From positions 1 to 34,793 of the IMG/VR virus record IMGVR_UViG_3300010396_000077: a DNA stretch of 34,793 nucleotides. One strand, given 5' to 3'. Made by a program: the position numbers and the translations under genes. This stretch comes from a virus. The notes below the pieces were generated by a model. The model did no database searches, was not told where the DNA came from, and was given only the letters and a program-made list of their open reading frames with translations. Positions 21,630 through 28,876 of the stretch are shown here, piece after piece. Within the stretch, counting starts at the first letter, position 1, and each line of letters opens with the position of its first letter.

Positions 21630-22028
21630 TTAGACTGCCTGATGCACGAGAGCGCGGAACTTCAGATTCGCGGTCTTGCCCGAGGAGTTGGTGACGAAGA
21701 ACGCGGTCACGTTCCCACTGAACGGCTTGGCTTCGATGTGATCCACGTTCCAGACGATCTGCTTCCCGGCCACCAGATTGATTACGTCCTGGCCCGGCGA
21801 GGCATTGTTGGTCTTGAGCGTCAGGTTCTGGTCGGAGAACAGAACCATGCTCTTGAGGTTGGCGATTGTCAAGGCCACGTTGATCTGTTGGTTGACGGCG
21901 GCGTTGAGGATAGCTTCGTCCACATTGATTTCTGCGTCGTCGACGTAGCTGTCCGTGGTGCTGGTGATCGTGCCGGCGTCATTCTTGTAAGTGACCCCGA
22001 CCGTGTGCGTAAAGCCGGTTGTTGCCAT
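21630..22028 (-). CDS. Putative tail tube-like protein (132 aa)
   Basis: AAGGAG about 8 bases before the ATG indicates strong expression. The sequence is Thr/Val/Asn-rich and beta-structured (VGVTYKNDAGTITSTTDSYVDDAEIN, QINVALTIANLKSMVLFSDQNLTLKT, TAFFVTNSSGKTANLKFRALV). Its place just before the chaperones matches the tail tube gene in lambda-like orders. The larger 248-aa gene upstream has an equal claim; one may be the tube and the other a tube-associated protein. It is the only gene flanked on both sides by foldback repeat elements. Confidence 0.5.
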   Translation of the reverse strand: MATTGFTHTVGVTYKNDAGTITSTTDSYVDDAEINVDEAILNAAVNQQINVALTIANLKSMVLFSDQNLTLKTNNASPGQDVINLVAGKQIVWNVDHIEAKPFSGNVTAFFVTNSSGKTANLKFRALVHQAV

Positions 22029-22094
22029 GTGTTTCTCCTTTGGTTGTGGTTTGGTGCTGCAGCCACGGGTACGCCGGGGCCAAAAAAAGACGGG

Positions 22095-22223
22095 GATTTC
22101 TTCGAGGTCAGTACTACGCTGCTGTGAAACGGTCCGCCGTTTGCGCTCGGAACGGTCTACGGTTCAGGCGCAAACGAACGCGAGCTGAGAGAGAAAAGGA
22201 CTGACCTCGAAGTGAAGAAATTC
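22095..22223. repeat. Foldback element with 12-bp arms and inner GTTTGCGC repeats (copy 5)
   Basis: Outer arms TTCGAGGTCAGT (22101-22112) and ACTGACCTCGAA (22200-22211) are perfect inverted repeats, extended to about 18 pairs if a 5-base bulge is allowed. Inside, the dispersed core CGGTCCGCCGTTTGCGC (22130-22146, plus strand) faces CAGGCGCAAACG (22165-22176). Read leftward, seven T residues follow after about 12 bases (22088-22082), so it may also work as a terminator or attenuator. It fills the gap upstream of the 132-aa tail gene. Confidence 0.75.
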
Positions 22224-22224
22224 T

Positions 22225-22971
22225 TTACGAAAGGTCTGCGTAGATCTTGCCCAGTGTGTCGGACGCATCCACGCCGGCATCAAAGTTGATGTCGGAAATC
22301 CAGAAGTCTTCCTGCTTTGTTGGAATCGTGATCGAACCCATCGTGCAACTGAACAGCTCGAGACCCATGATCCGGCCGCGGAACTGGTTGAACAGGAAAC
22401 TCCGGAACTCCGGCGCATATCCCATGAGCTGGTTAGTCAGCGTGATGGTCGTTCCGCGGCTCGCGTCCGTATACGTGTAGCTGATGAAGACGTTCATCCC
22501 GCTGTCGGCCGAGGCGAAGGTGTAGACGCCCGTGAACGGATCGGCGATCGAGTACTCGCCCGTCGCCGGCGTCCCCGTCACGCGGGTGAGCTGCTGGCCG
22601 GTGTCGGCATTGATCACGCCGAAGTCGGTAACGGCGGTCGCGGCGTTCGCTACCGTGACGCTGGTCCCGACGAGGGTTGCCGTTTCGTCCGACGCCATGA
22701 TGGTCATGCCGGCGGCCTGCGACTGCCCGAAATAGAGCTGGTTGAGAAGATTCGGGTCGAGCGTGGCGAATTTGCCCTTCGCCGTGACGTCGATCTTGCC
22801 GCGGGCGCGCGCCACGGTCATCTGCTTTTGCCCGTAGAGCTTCTTCAGGTCGGCCTTGAACTCGACCGACACCTCCTGTAGGATGCCCAGCTTGTAGGGC
22901 GTGGGGTTCGCGGCGAGATTGCCGGCGTTCGGAACGCCGTACAAGACGCCGGTACCGAATTGGATGTTCAT
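22225..22971 (-). CDS. Putative major tail protein (248 aa)
   Basis: AAGGAG precedes the ATG by about 12 bases. Residues 1-110 have a tail-tube-like layout (GTGVLYGVPNAGNLAANPTPYKLGILQEVSVEFKADLKKLYGQKQ, then ARGKIDVTAKGKFATLDPNLLNQLYF). Residues about 105-170 are an extra module (GEYSIADPFTGVYTFASADSGMNVFISYTYTD) like one in the tail-tip protein. The C-terminal part resumes the core (FRSFLFNQFRGRIMGLELFSC, SDINFDAGVDASDTLGKIYADLS). Its place after the tail terminator fits the major tail protein. Confidence 0.6.
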   Translation of the reverse strand: MNIQFGTGVLYGVPNAGNLAANPTPYKLGILQEVSVEFKADLKKLYGQKQMTVARARGKIDVTAKGKFATLDPNLLNQLYFGQSQAAGMTIMASDETATLVGTSVTVANAATAVTDFGVINADTGQQLTRVTGTPATGEYSIADPFTGVYTFASADSGMNVFISYTYTDASRGTTITLTNQLMGYAPEFRSFLFNQFRGRIMGLELFSCTMGSITIPTKQEDFWISDINFDAGVDASDTLGKIYADLS

Positions 22972-23028
22972 AGTCTTGTGTGCTCCTTGTGGTTTTGGAA
23001 ATTGGCGTTTTCGGAACTCGCCGGGGTG

Positions 23029-23535
23029 TTACTCTTGCGGAACTAGAATCGTGAGCGGGATGAGCGCCGCTGCCTGCTGGTTGAGCATGCCGGGATCGAT
23101 GATGGCGGTCGAGCCGTCGATTTTGCAGTGGTAGACCAGGCCGCCCAGCGATTGCACGTTGTTCTTTTCGGGAAACTTCGGCTCCAGCGCGTCATCAATA
23201 GCTGCGAGAAGCGTGTTGAGCTGCGTCGCTGACAGTGCGGTTTCTAGCCCGATCTGCTCCGTGATGTCCGTCCGGTAGCAGTACAGATGCAGGATGCTGT
23301 TCAGTGTGAGAATGCCGCCGGTACCGCGCCCCGGAATGGTCGATGCCTGCAGCTTAGAAGTCTTGGTTTCTTTGGTCTCGTTGATGAATAGTGCCGGTTG
23401 CTCGTCGGCAGTCAGGGTCGGAGGCGAGACCAGGCGGCGGCCGATCGTGACAAACGGGCCGCCATTGGCCACGAGTAGCTTACTCTTTAGCAGCCCGAAC
23501 AGCGCCAGGTAGATCGCTTCCCGGTCTACACTCAC
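23029..23535 (-). CDS. Tail terminator / tail completion protein (168 aa)
   Basis: The product starts MSVDREAIYLALFGLLKSKL, has PALFINETKETK and LTLNSILHLYCYRTD strands, then a helix with LNTLLAAIDDALEP and a C-terminal VYHCKIDGSTAIIDPGMLNQQAAALIPLTI. This alternation resembles lambda gpU/HK97 tail terminator proteins, which stop tube growth and join the head. It lies between the gp10-like protein and the major tail gene, as expected. Its start overlaps the previous gene by 4 bases (GTGA). Assigned from layout and order. Confidence 0.65.
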   Translation of the reverse strand: MSVDREAIYLALFGLLKSKLLVANGGPFVTIGRRLVSPPTLTADEQPALFINETKETKTSKLQASTIPGRGTGGILTLNSILHLYCYRTDITEQIGLETALSATQLNTLLAAIDDALEPKFPEKNNVQSLGGLVYHCKIDGSTAIIDPGMLNQQAAALIPLTILVPQE

Positions 23536-23999
23536 GCCTGTAGCGCCTCCTGGACACGCGCCGTCAGCATCTCCATGAACTGATCCTTGAACGCCTCCGC
23601 GGTATCGAAAAAGAACGGATGCGCGGGAATTTCAAAGGCCTCGTGAGCCGTGCGCCACGCTTCCTCGCCCTGGAGGTGCAGATCCATTAATCGGTCGGTG
23701 ACTGCGGGGACGTGGGCTCCGAACTCCATCCAGTAGTGCTCCTGCTTCCCGGAATAACGAGGCCGGTAAACGCCGGTGATCTCGTCGTCGGTTTCGATGA
23801 TCTTGGTTCCCTTGCCGAGGATCTTTTCGAGCAGGCCGGTCCGGTGGTGGACCGCGGCGGCTTCGGATTCCGCTTGCGCCAGGCCGCGCAAGGCATCCCG
23901 CATTCCCAGGCGCACCCCGACCCGCATCCGCTCGTTGAGCATGTCGATCTGATCGGTGACGGCATCGATGGCCGCCTGGTCGATCGTGAGGAGGATCAT
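23532..23999 (-). CDS. HK97 gp10-like head-tail protein (155 aa)
   Basis: Features of the family: a long N-terminal helix (DAVTDQIDMLNERMRVGVRLGMRDALRGLAQAESEAAAVHHRTG, spanning residues 14-58), a beta region with GVYRPRYSGKQEHYWMEFGAH, and IPAHPFFFDTAEAFKDQF near the end, which matches the common 'P-x-P-F/Y-x-A' end of gp10-like proteins. It acts in completing the head-tail joint. ATG lies in the overlap with the previous gene; next gene overlaps in GTGA. Confidence 0.75.
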   Translation of the reverse strand: MILLTIDQAAIDAVTDQIDMLNERMRVGVRLGMRDALRGLAQAESEAAAVHHRTGLLEKILGKGTKIIETDDEITGVYRPRYSGKQEHYWMEFGAHVPAVTDRLMDLHLQGEEAWRTAHEAFEIPAHPFFFDTAEAFKDQFMEMLTARVQEALQA

Positions 24000-24655
24000 C
24001 CGCCCTTCGGGTTAACCGAGATAACTTGCTTCGAGAGCTTGGCGTTCGATTCGGGAATGCGTTCGGGAGGCGTCTGCAGAGGATCGAATCTGCGGTATCG
24101 CTCGATCACGCGCTTGACCGACATGGGGATTTCGATTTCCGGCGTGCGGGTGGTCAGGTTCTGGTACTGCGCCTGCTCGGTCTGCCCGATCCACTGCCGG
24201 GCCCGGAAGCGATATGAAACCCAGTCGATGACCGCCTGTTCCGCGTCGCCGGGAACCGTTTCATAGCCGGCGTTGTAATCGATCCCGACCTTCGACCCGT
24301 CCGGAAACACCGGGTTCGTCGGAGAGTTGAGGTACAATTCCCAGCGTCTTTCCGGGTCGAGATCCAGATCGATGTAATAGGTCGGATCGCGCGGCAGCGA
24401 TACATCGTTGATCCGGACGTCAGCGACGGAATTCAATGGCCAGTGCCGCAACACGATCGAGTCCCCGCCATCGCCTTCCCTTGTTTCTGTGTAGTCCTGG
24501 GCCGGGTAGAAGTCCGGCCGATTGATCTCCCGAAGGAAGTCGTAGCTCGTCGCCGTGATCAGGCGCGAGAGCATGTCGTCGTTCGAGGTCACACTATCAG
24601 GGAGCGAGACCCAGGCCTTAACGTCTTCGAGCTGGCAGAGATCCTGGGCGGCCAT
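23996..24655 (-). CDS. Head-tail connector protein (219 aa)
   Basis: A gp6/gp15-like helical connector: DLCQLEDVKAWVSLPDSVTSNDDMLSRLITATSYDFLREINR at the start (the CxLxDVKAWL...D-x-LL pattern), a beta insert (DGGDSIVLRHWPLNSVADVRIND), then GIDYNAGYETVPGDAEQAVIDWVSYRF, which is the usual 'Y-x-AGY-x-x-vP-x-dl-x-A' motif. It would form a ring under the portal. A related, more divergent connector is encoded just upstream, so the phage has two. Confidence 0.8.
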   Translation of the reverse strand: MAAQDLCQLEDVKAWVSLPDSVTSNDDMLSRLITATSYDFLREINRPDFYPAQDYTETREGDGGDSIVLRHWPLNSVADVRINDVSLPRDPTYYIDLDLDPERRWELYLNSPTNPVFPDGSKVGIDYNAGYETVPGDAEQAVIDWVSYRFRARQWIGQTEQAQYQNLTTRTPEIEIPMSVKRVIERYRRFDPLQTPPERIPESNAKLSKQVISVNPKGG

Positions 24656-25360
24656 TTATCCCCTCGTCTGCGCCATATCGAGCACGCGCGTCGACCAGAG
24701 CAGCATCTTGACGCTCTCGGGAACTTTTGCCCCTTCATCCCGGTCCCACAGCTTGATGAGAATCCGCATCGCGACTTTCACCACTGCGGGAACTTTCGAG
24801 GCGTCATCTCCGTATCCCGCGACGAAATGGATCGCCACTGCGTTCGGCACGTAGAGCACCGGCGGCCAGAACTGCCCGGAATTCGGAAATAGGCGCGGCG
24901 GCTCGGCCGCGGTGTCAATCACAAACTGCCCGACCTGGCTATCAGGAGTCCCCGGAAGCAAGTCGTGATCCTGGCCATCGGTCCCGACATAGGTGATCTT
25001 CGAAACCGAAACGAGCGGCGAGTAGAACAGCTTGATCATCTGCGAGTAGTTCCACAGAGTCGTCGAGTACCGGGGCAGCGAGTAATAAGCCGGCGGATAG
25101 GCCTGCTGGCTCATGGCCGTATCCGTGAAATACGGAAACGCGTCGAGATACTGGACGTAGCCCTTGTTGATGAAACTCCGGCGGGTGAAACTCTCGCAGT
25201 ACTCCCGCGCCGCCTGAATCAGACCACGCAACCGTGACGCCTGCAGCGACGACGTGACGTGATCGGAATCCTCCCACGGGCCCAGGCGCAGTTGCCGCTT
25301 CACTTCCGCGAGCGAGAGCGGCTCCACGAGGGGCTGGGTTTCGACGATGATGGAGGACAT
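24656..25360 (-). CDS. phiE125 gp8-like head-tail adaptor (234 aa)
   Basis: Starts with PLVEPLSLAEVKRQLRLG, the family pattern for this adaptor, followed by SRLRGLIQAAREYCESFTRRSF and, near the end, AIHFVAGYGDDASKVPAVVKVAMRILIKLWD. Contains an insert with Tyr/Pro-rich sequence (residues 75-105). It forms part of the connector below the portal. It directly precedes the second connector, ending one base before that gene's ATG, and follows the zinc-ribbon gene of the glycan cassette by one base. Confidence 0.8.
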   Translation of the reverse strand: MSSIIVETQPLVEPLSLAEVKRQLRLGPWEDSDHVTSSLQASRLRGLIQAAREYCESFTRRSFINKGYVQYLDAFPYFTDTAMSQQAYPPAYYSLPRYSTTLWNYSQMIKLFYSPLVSVSKITYVGTDGQDHDLLPGTPDSQVGQFVIDTAAEPPRLFPNSGQFWPPVLYVPNAVAIHFVAGYGDDASKVPAVVKVAMRILIKLWDRDEGAKVPESVKMLLWSTRVLDMAQTRG

Positions 25361-25591
25361 TTACCGGGTTTCGCGCAGGCGAGATTTGATCGAGGCTTCA
25401 GGATGTTTCTTGATCTGGGCGAGTGGGTCCTGCTTTTCAAGCAGCTCGCGAATCTTACCCAGCTCATCGAGCAGCGGCCGATTGGCCTCGACGAGCATCT
25501 CTTTCAGCCAGGGAGCATGGAGTGATTGGCCTGCGCATGCGTGAAATACGCCCGGCGTGATCTTCCCCCCGCATTGTTCGCACGTCGTCAT
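25361..25591 (-). CDS. Small zinc-ribbon/helix protein (76 aa)
   Basis: GGAG lies before the ATG at 25591, which overlaps the stop of the glycosyltransferase upstream (ATGA). C4, C7, H17 and C19 (CEQC...HAC) form a zinc-ribbon-like site. A helix follows (LKEMLVEANRPLLDELGKIRELLEK). It closes the glycan cassette and abuts the connector gene. No function known; it could be an accessory of the cassette or an independent phage gene. Confidence 0.6.
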   Translation of the reverse strand: MTTCEQCGGKITPGVFHACAGQSLHAPWLKEMLVEANRPLLDELGKIRELLEKQDPLAQIKKHPEASIKSRLRETR

Positions 25592-26298
25592 AGAGTCTCC
25601 AGTTGCAGCGGCCCGGCCCATTTCAACTTCGCGTCCGCCGGGACTTCGGGGATATCGCCCTGCACGATGTGCCGGTAGTGGTCTTCTCTATCCAGGTCCG
25701 GGCTCGTGTCTTTCGCGTTGTACCAGGCGTACTTGCGCAGCCGGTCCGCGGGGTCCATATAGCCCAGGTGTAGAAGCGAAACGTCCAGCAGCTTGCCCTT
25801 TTTGCCGCTCAGCCCCGCCGGTACGTTGCCGCAGTGGAAGTTGGGAGCGCATGCCCCGACGAACTTACAGCCGTCCTGGAAACGGAAAAGCGACGGACGA
25901 TAAAACTCTCTGTACACTCCGTCCACCCGGACGCTCTGGCGGCTGTTCCACAGGTACCGAACGCGAAAGCAATAGTACGCATCGGAGTCGTTGACGGCCT
26001 CGCGAATATTAGGCACGCCCGATGCCTCCAGCAGCTCGTCGCCATCGATCGCGAGCAACCACTGCGCCCCACGCTGGCGGGCGCGATCCAGCAGGAAGTT
26101 CTTGTCCCGCGCTTCATCAAGGCCCTCGAACCCGGACGAGAGGACCGTGGCGCCCAGGGATGCGCAGATGTCAGGCGTTCCGTCGTCGCTGTGATCGTCA
26201 AATACCACGATTTCTTCGCAGGCCGGCTGTATAGCCTGCAAGACTTCCGCGATCCAGCGGGCTTCGTTCTTCACCCGCAACATCCCGACGATCTTCAT
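25588..26298 (-). CDS. Family 2-type glycosyltransferase (236 aa)
   Basis: ATG at 26298 overlaps the previous stop by one base (TGATG); a TTG at 26301 is also possible. KIVGMLRVKNEARWIAEVL, VVFDDHSDDGTPDIC (residues 31-44) and IDGDELLE (DGDE, about 85-88) are the nucleotide-sugar and metal-binding motifs of GT-A fold GT2 enzymes. It would transfer a sugar from a nucleotide-sugar in the cytoplasm. It has no membrane helices, so the acceptor is probably a soluble protein or a precursor. It is the last catalytic gene of the cassette. Confidence 0.85.
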   Translation of the reverse strand: MKIVGMLRVKNEARWIAEVLQAIQPACEEIVVFDDHSDDGTPDICASLGATVLSSGFEGLDEARDKNFLLDRARQRGAQWLLAIDGDELLEASGVPNIREAVNDSDAYYCFRVRYLWNSRQSVRVDGVYREFYRPSLFRFQDGCKFVGACAPNFHCGNVPAGLSGKKGKLLDVSLLHLGYMDPADRLRKYAWYNAKDTSPDLDREDHYRHIVQGDIPEVPADAKLKWAGPLQLETL

Positions 26299-27059
26299 CA
26301 ATAATCCGGATATGTAACTTTGGAACCGGTGAGCTCGGCCAGTTTTTGCAGGCGTTCCCGAATCTGGTGGCGCTCGGGCTGGAATTCTTTGTTGCTGGCC
26401 CGGTCCTTCCAGGCCGCGTGCCAGAAGAAGTCGAGATAGGGCGACGCATAGATATCGGCGTCGATGGTCCTCACGTCCATCCCTTCATTTCGCCTTGCCA
26501 CCGGAAACGAGAGTTGGTCCCGTTCGCAGCCCGCGGAAAACAGGCGCCACCAGTGTTCGTTCAGCGCCGCGGTGGCTGCGTTATGCCGGCGGACGATGAA
26601 GCCGTTGGCCCAGAGTCCCGCCTTCTCGGGGTACCCGATCAGCCGATACGTCTCAATTTCACGTTCGACCAGCTCCGTCGTCCCGATTTTCTGATCCAGC
26701 AGAACCTTGGCTTCGTCGTAGATGCAGCGCCGGCAGGGATGCCGATGCGCTGCCCAATCCTGGTAAGGGAGCAGGCTATCGATCAGCTTTACCGGGTCTA
26801 CCTTCAGCCGGAGGCTGCCATCGTGATAGATCGAATACTCGGCATCCGCCGGCAGCATCAGATGCGGCAGAATCTTGGGGACCCGTGCGGTCCGGCAGAC
26901 TTCCCCGGCCAGATGAACCGGCATGTATTCCCACGGCTCGACCTTGGGAAGCACCGGCACGTCCGTGAAGCAGATGAACCGAACGCCAGGAATACTGCCA
27001 CACGCCGGCGGCCGCAGATTGTCCCACCCGTTCAGGATGGACGTGTAGACGTAGATCAC
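26298..27059 (-). CDS. DUF616-type glycosyltransferase-like protein (253 aa)
   Basis: Starts with GTG overlapping the previous stop (GTGA). IYVYTSILNGWDNL, VRFICFTDVP, a KILPHLMLP helix, YSIYHDGSLRLK and WAAHRHPCRRCIYDEAKVLLD are the order of motifs of DUF616 proteins, which are glycosyltransferases of GT-A fold (plant TOD1/MUCI70 group and bacterial relatives). The YHDGS replaces a DxD-like site. Later segments with GLWANGFIVRRHN and DQLSFPVA complete the fold. The family is common in capsule and O-antigen clusters. Confidence 0.8.
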   Translation of the reverse strand: MIYVYTSILNGWDNLRPPACGSIPGVRFICFTDVPVLPKVEPWEYMPVHLAGEVCRTARVPKILPHLMLPADAEYSIYHDGSLRLKVDPVKLIDSLLPYQDWAAHRHPCRRCIYDEAKVLLDQKIGTTELVEREIETYRLIGYPEKAGLWANGFIVRRHNAATAALNEHWWRLFSAGCERDQLSFPVARRNEGMDVRTIDADIYASPYLDFFWHAAWKDRASNKEFQPERHQIRERLQKLAELTGSKVTYPDY

Positions 27060-27709
27060 GGAGCGAACGCCCGTCTCAGGCCGCGCTTATAGTGCAGGAT
27101 GCGGGCCTCAGGTGGTGCGGGGAATTGCCAGCAGTTCCACTCGGGTGAAGAGAGAATCTGAATCCGATAGCCTGGATATTCAACGATCACTCCGCGCGCC
27201 GCGGCCCATTGAAAGCGGTCCCAGCCCTTTCCGACTACGTCATTCAGTGCTGTCTGGTCCCCGGTGGTTCGGCTACAAGCATCAAGCCAATCGTCGAGAA
27301 AGTCGAAACCTGGACGAGTCCAGCGCACGAAAACGACTCCGCTGTTCAGCCAGTCCGTGGCCGGAATTCCTGATGCGCCCAGCTCAGTATCAGAACGGAG
27401 CGTGACAGCGGCATCCCAATCGCCCGGCGGTTCGATTGGCAAAACAGGGACGCAGTCGCCGTCTAACCATGCGACCAAGTCCCCTGACTGTACCCACTGA
27501 TCGAGCATCAGTTTTGGCTTGAACCGCGCCGCTGGCAAACCGCCGCCGAGAGTCGCGGCGAATTCGGCTGGGTCCACAAACGTCTTGCGGCCCATCCCGA
27601 GGCCGCCCAGGTCGTGAATCTCGTGCGTGTAGCCCTGCGTTTTACAGAACGTCGCCTGCCGCTCGATGTAGGGCCGGTATTCGGCGGTCCCGCCAGTGAC
27701 GATCAGCAT
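27056..27709 (-). CDS. Glycosyltransferase-like protein with DGD motif (217 aa)
   Basis: LVAWLDGDCVPVLP (DGD at residues 83-85), TDWLNSGVVFVRW (about 119-130), GDQTALNDVV and a final ILHYKRG are the motif order of GT8/GT34-like or nucleotide-diphosphosugar transferases with retaining activity. It is soluble. The ATG overlaps the end of the PIG-L deacetylase gene by 7 bases and its stop overlaps the DUF616 gene in GTGA. The exact family cannot be chosen by eye. Confidence 0.75.
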   Translation of the reverse strand: MLIVTGGTAEYRPYIERQATFCKTQGYTHEIHDLGGLGMGRKTFVDPAEFAATLGGGLPAARFKPKLMLDQWVQSGDLVAWLDGDCVPVLPIEPPGDWDAAVTLRSDTELGASGIPATDWLNSGVVFVRWTRPGFDFLDDWLDACSRTTGDQTALNDVVGKGWDRFQWAAARGVIVEYPGYRIQILSSPEWNCWQFPAPPEARILHYKRGLRRAFAP

Positions 27710-28275
27710 CGGTAGATGCCCGCGATTTCTCTCACTCCAAAACTCCAGGTCCAGCAGCCATAACGGTCGTAGATTGCCTTACAGCGCTCCACAAGGGCTG
27801 GGGCTGGGGGTAGGCAGCACTCTTCCTCGGATTCGCCGCTCATGACGCAATTCGGCATCGGGAACCAGGCTGCTTCCGGATGCGCGATGCTGGAGCAAAA
27901 CACATGAGACAGATTCCCAACCGCGATCTGATGCACCAGGATGTGATCCAGATGCCCGTACTCGCCCCACGGGTTGTGAGTGAATACCGGCCCGTCCCCG
28001 CAAGCGCCGATCAGCTCGTCGGCCAGCTTCTTCAGTGCACCCGCGCGATGGTCCATCCGGAAGAATTCGGAATTGTAGTCGAAGCACACGACTTCAATTC
28101 CCAGCATTTTGCCCACTTCCGCCAAGGCTTCGCCTCTCCGCGCGCACCACTGCCGCGCCGGGTTGTGAGAGTCGTTCGAGGCGCAGACGATGCGTTTCGC
28201 CCGGGCTAGAACCGGCCAGCCGAAGATGATCTCGTCATCGGGATGAGCGATGAGCAGCGTAATGCCGTCTAACAG
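27703..28275 (-). CDS. PIG-L/LmbE family N-deacetylase (190 aa)
   Basis: AHPDDE (residues 10-15 from the chosen start) is the metal-binding hallmark of PIG-L deacetylases, with GEYGHLDH supplying later ligands. These zinc enzymes remove N-acetyl groups from sugars such as GlcNAc. The start is odd: no ATG, GTG or TTG exists between the upstream frame and the AHPDDE motif in a sensible place. A CTG at 28275 with AAGGA 7 bases upstream is the best candidate; it overlaps the preceding gene by 41 bases. In the cassette it could free an amino sugar for the methyltransferase or a transferase. Confidence 0.8.
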   Translation of the reverse strand: MLDGITLLIAHPDDEIIFGWPVLARAKRIVCASNDSHNPARQWCARRGEALAEVGKMLGIEVVCFDYNSEFFRMDHRAGALKKLADELIGACGDGPVFTHNPWGEYGHLDHILVHQIAVGNLSHVFCSSIAHPEAAWFPMPNCVMSGESEEECCLPPAPALVERCKAIYDRYGCWTWSFGVREIAGIYRC

Positions 28276-28876
28276 ATTCGTGTCCTTCGTGCAAAATGAT
28301 TTCGTTCCCGCATCCGATGTCCTTCTCGCACACGCACCATTGCGGTGGAAGCAGGCAGGGATAAAGCCCGAACTTGTAAATCGCGCGCCACCAGGCGAGC
28401 GGACCTCGCACCGGTTGAGCTTCCATCTCGCGGAGGAAGGCCCGAGCCAAGGCCATTGAGCCAAGATCGCCGTGCTGCAGCGCCATGACTGCACAGTTCA
28501 GCGCATAGCCGGTGCCGTTGGTTTCATCGAGTTGACCGTCCGAATCCGCACCGATCTGCGTATCGACGCGTACCAGCCACCGGGAGTTGCTCGGCAGGCA
28601 GATCCCAAAGCGTTCGACCAGCGGAATGATGGTCCGCACGTCATCCGAAACGATCCGCATGTCGCCGTCGAGCGCGATCACGATGTCGGCTTCGGACTCG
28701 ACCATTGCCCGCACTTTCCAGTAGTCGTTCATCCGCCACCCCCAGCGCGGATGATCGGGAAAGCTGAAGGCGTCCGCTCTGGCGTGCCGGACCGTGGCCT
28801 CGGGAAAGTATTTGCGTACGTTCGTCTCGTCGGGTCGTTGCTTCCCGAACTCAGCGAAGACGATCTCGATACTCAC
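28235..28876 (-). CDS. Glycosyltransferase-like protein with DGD motif (213 aa)
   Basis: GTG start in a GTGA overlap with the preceding gene. The N-terminus IEIVFAEFGKQRPDETNVRKYFPEA, then WRMNDYWKVRAMVESEADIVIALDGDMRIV (DGD at residues 70-72) and NGTGYALNCAVMAL, follow the GT-A layout where the second Asp cluster binds metal and the later Asn-containing loop the acceptor. The last residues run over the start of the PIG-L gene and may not be conserved. The exact family is uncertain. Confidence 0.7.
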   Translation of the reverse strand: MSIEIVFAEFGKQRPDETNVRKYFPEATVRHARADAFSFPDHPRWGWRMNDYWKVRAMVESEADIVIALDGDMRIVSDDVRTIIPLVERFGICLPSNSRWLVRVDTQIGADSDGQLDETNGTGYALNCAVMALQHGDLGSMALARAFLREMEAQPVRGPLAWWRAIYKFGLYPCLLPPQWCVCEKDIGCGNEIILHEGHESVRRHYAAHRSSR

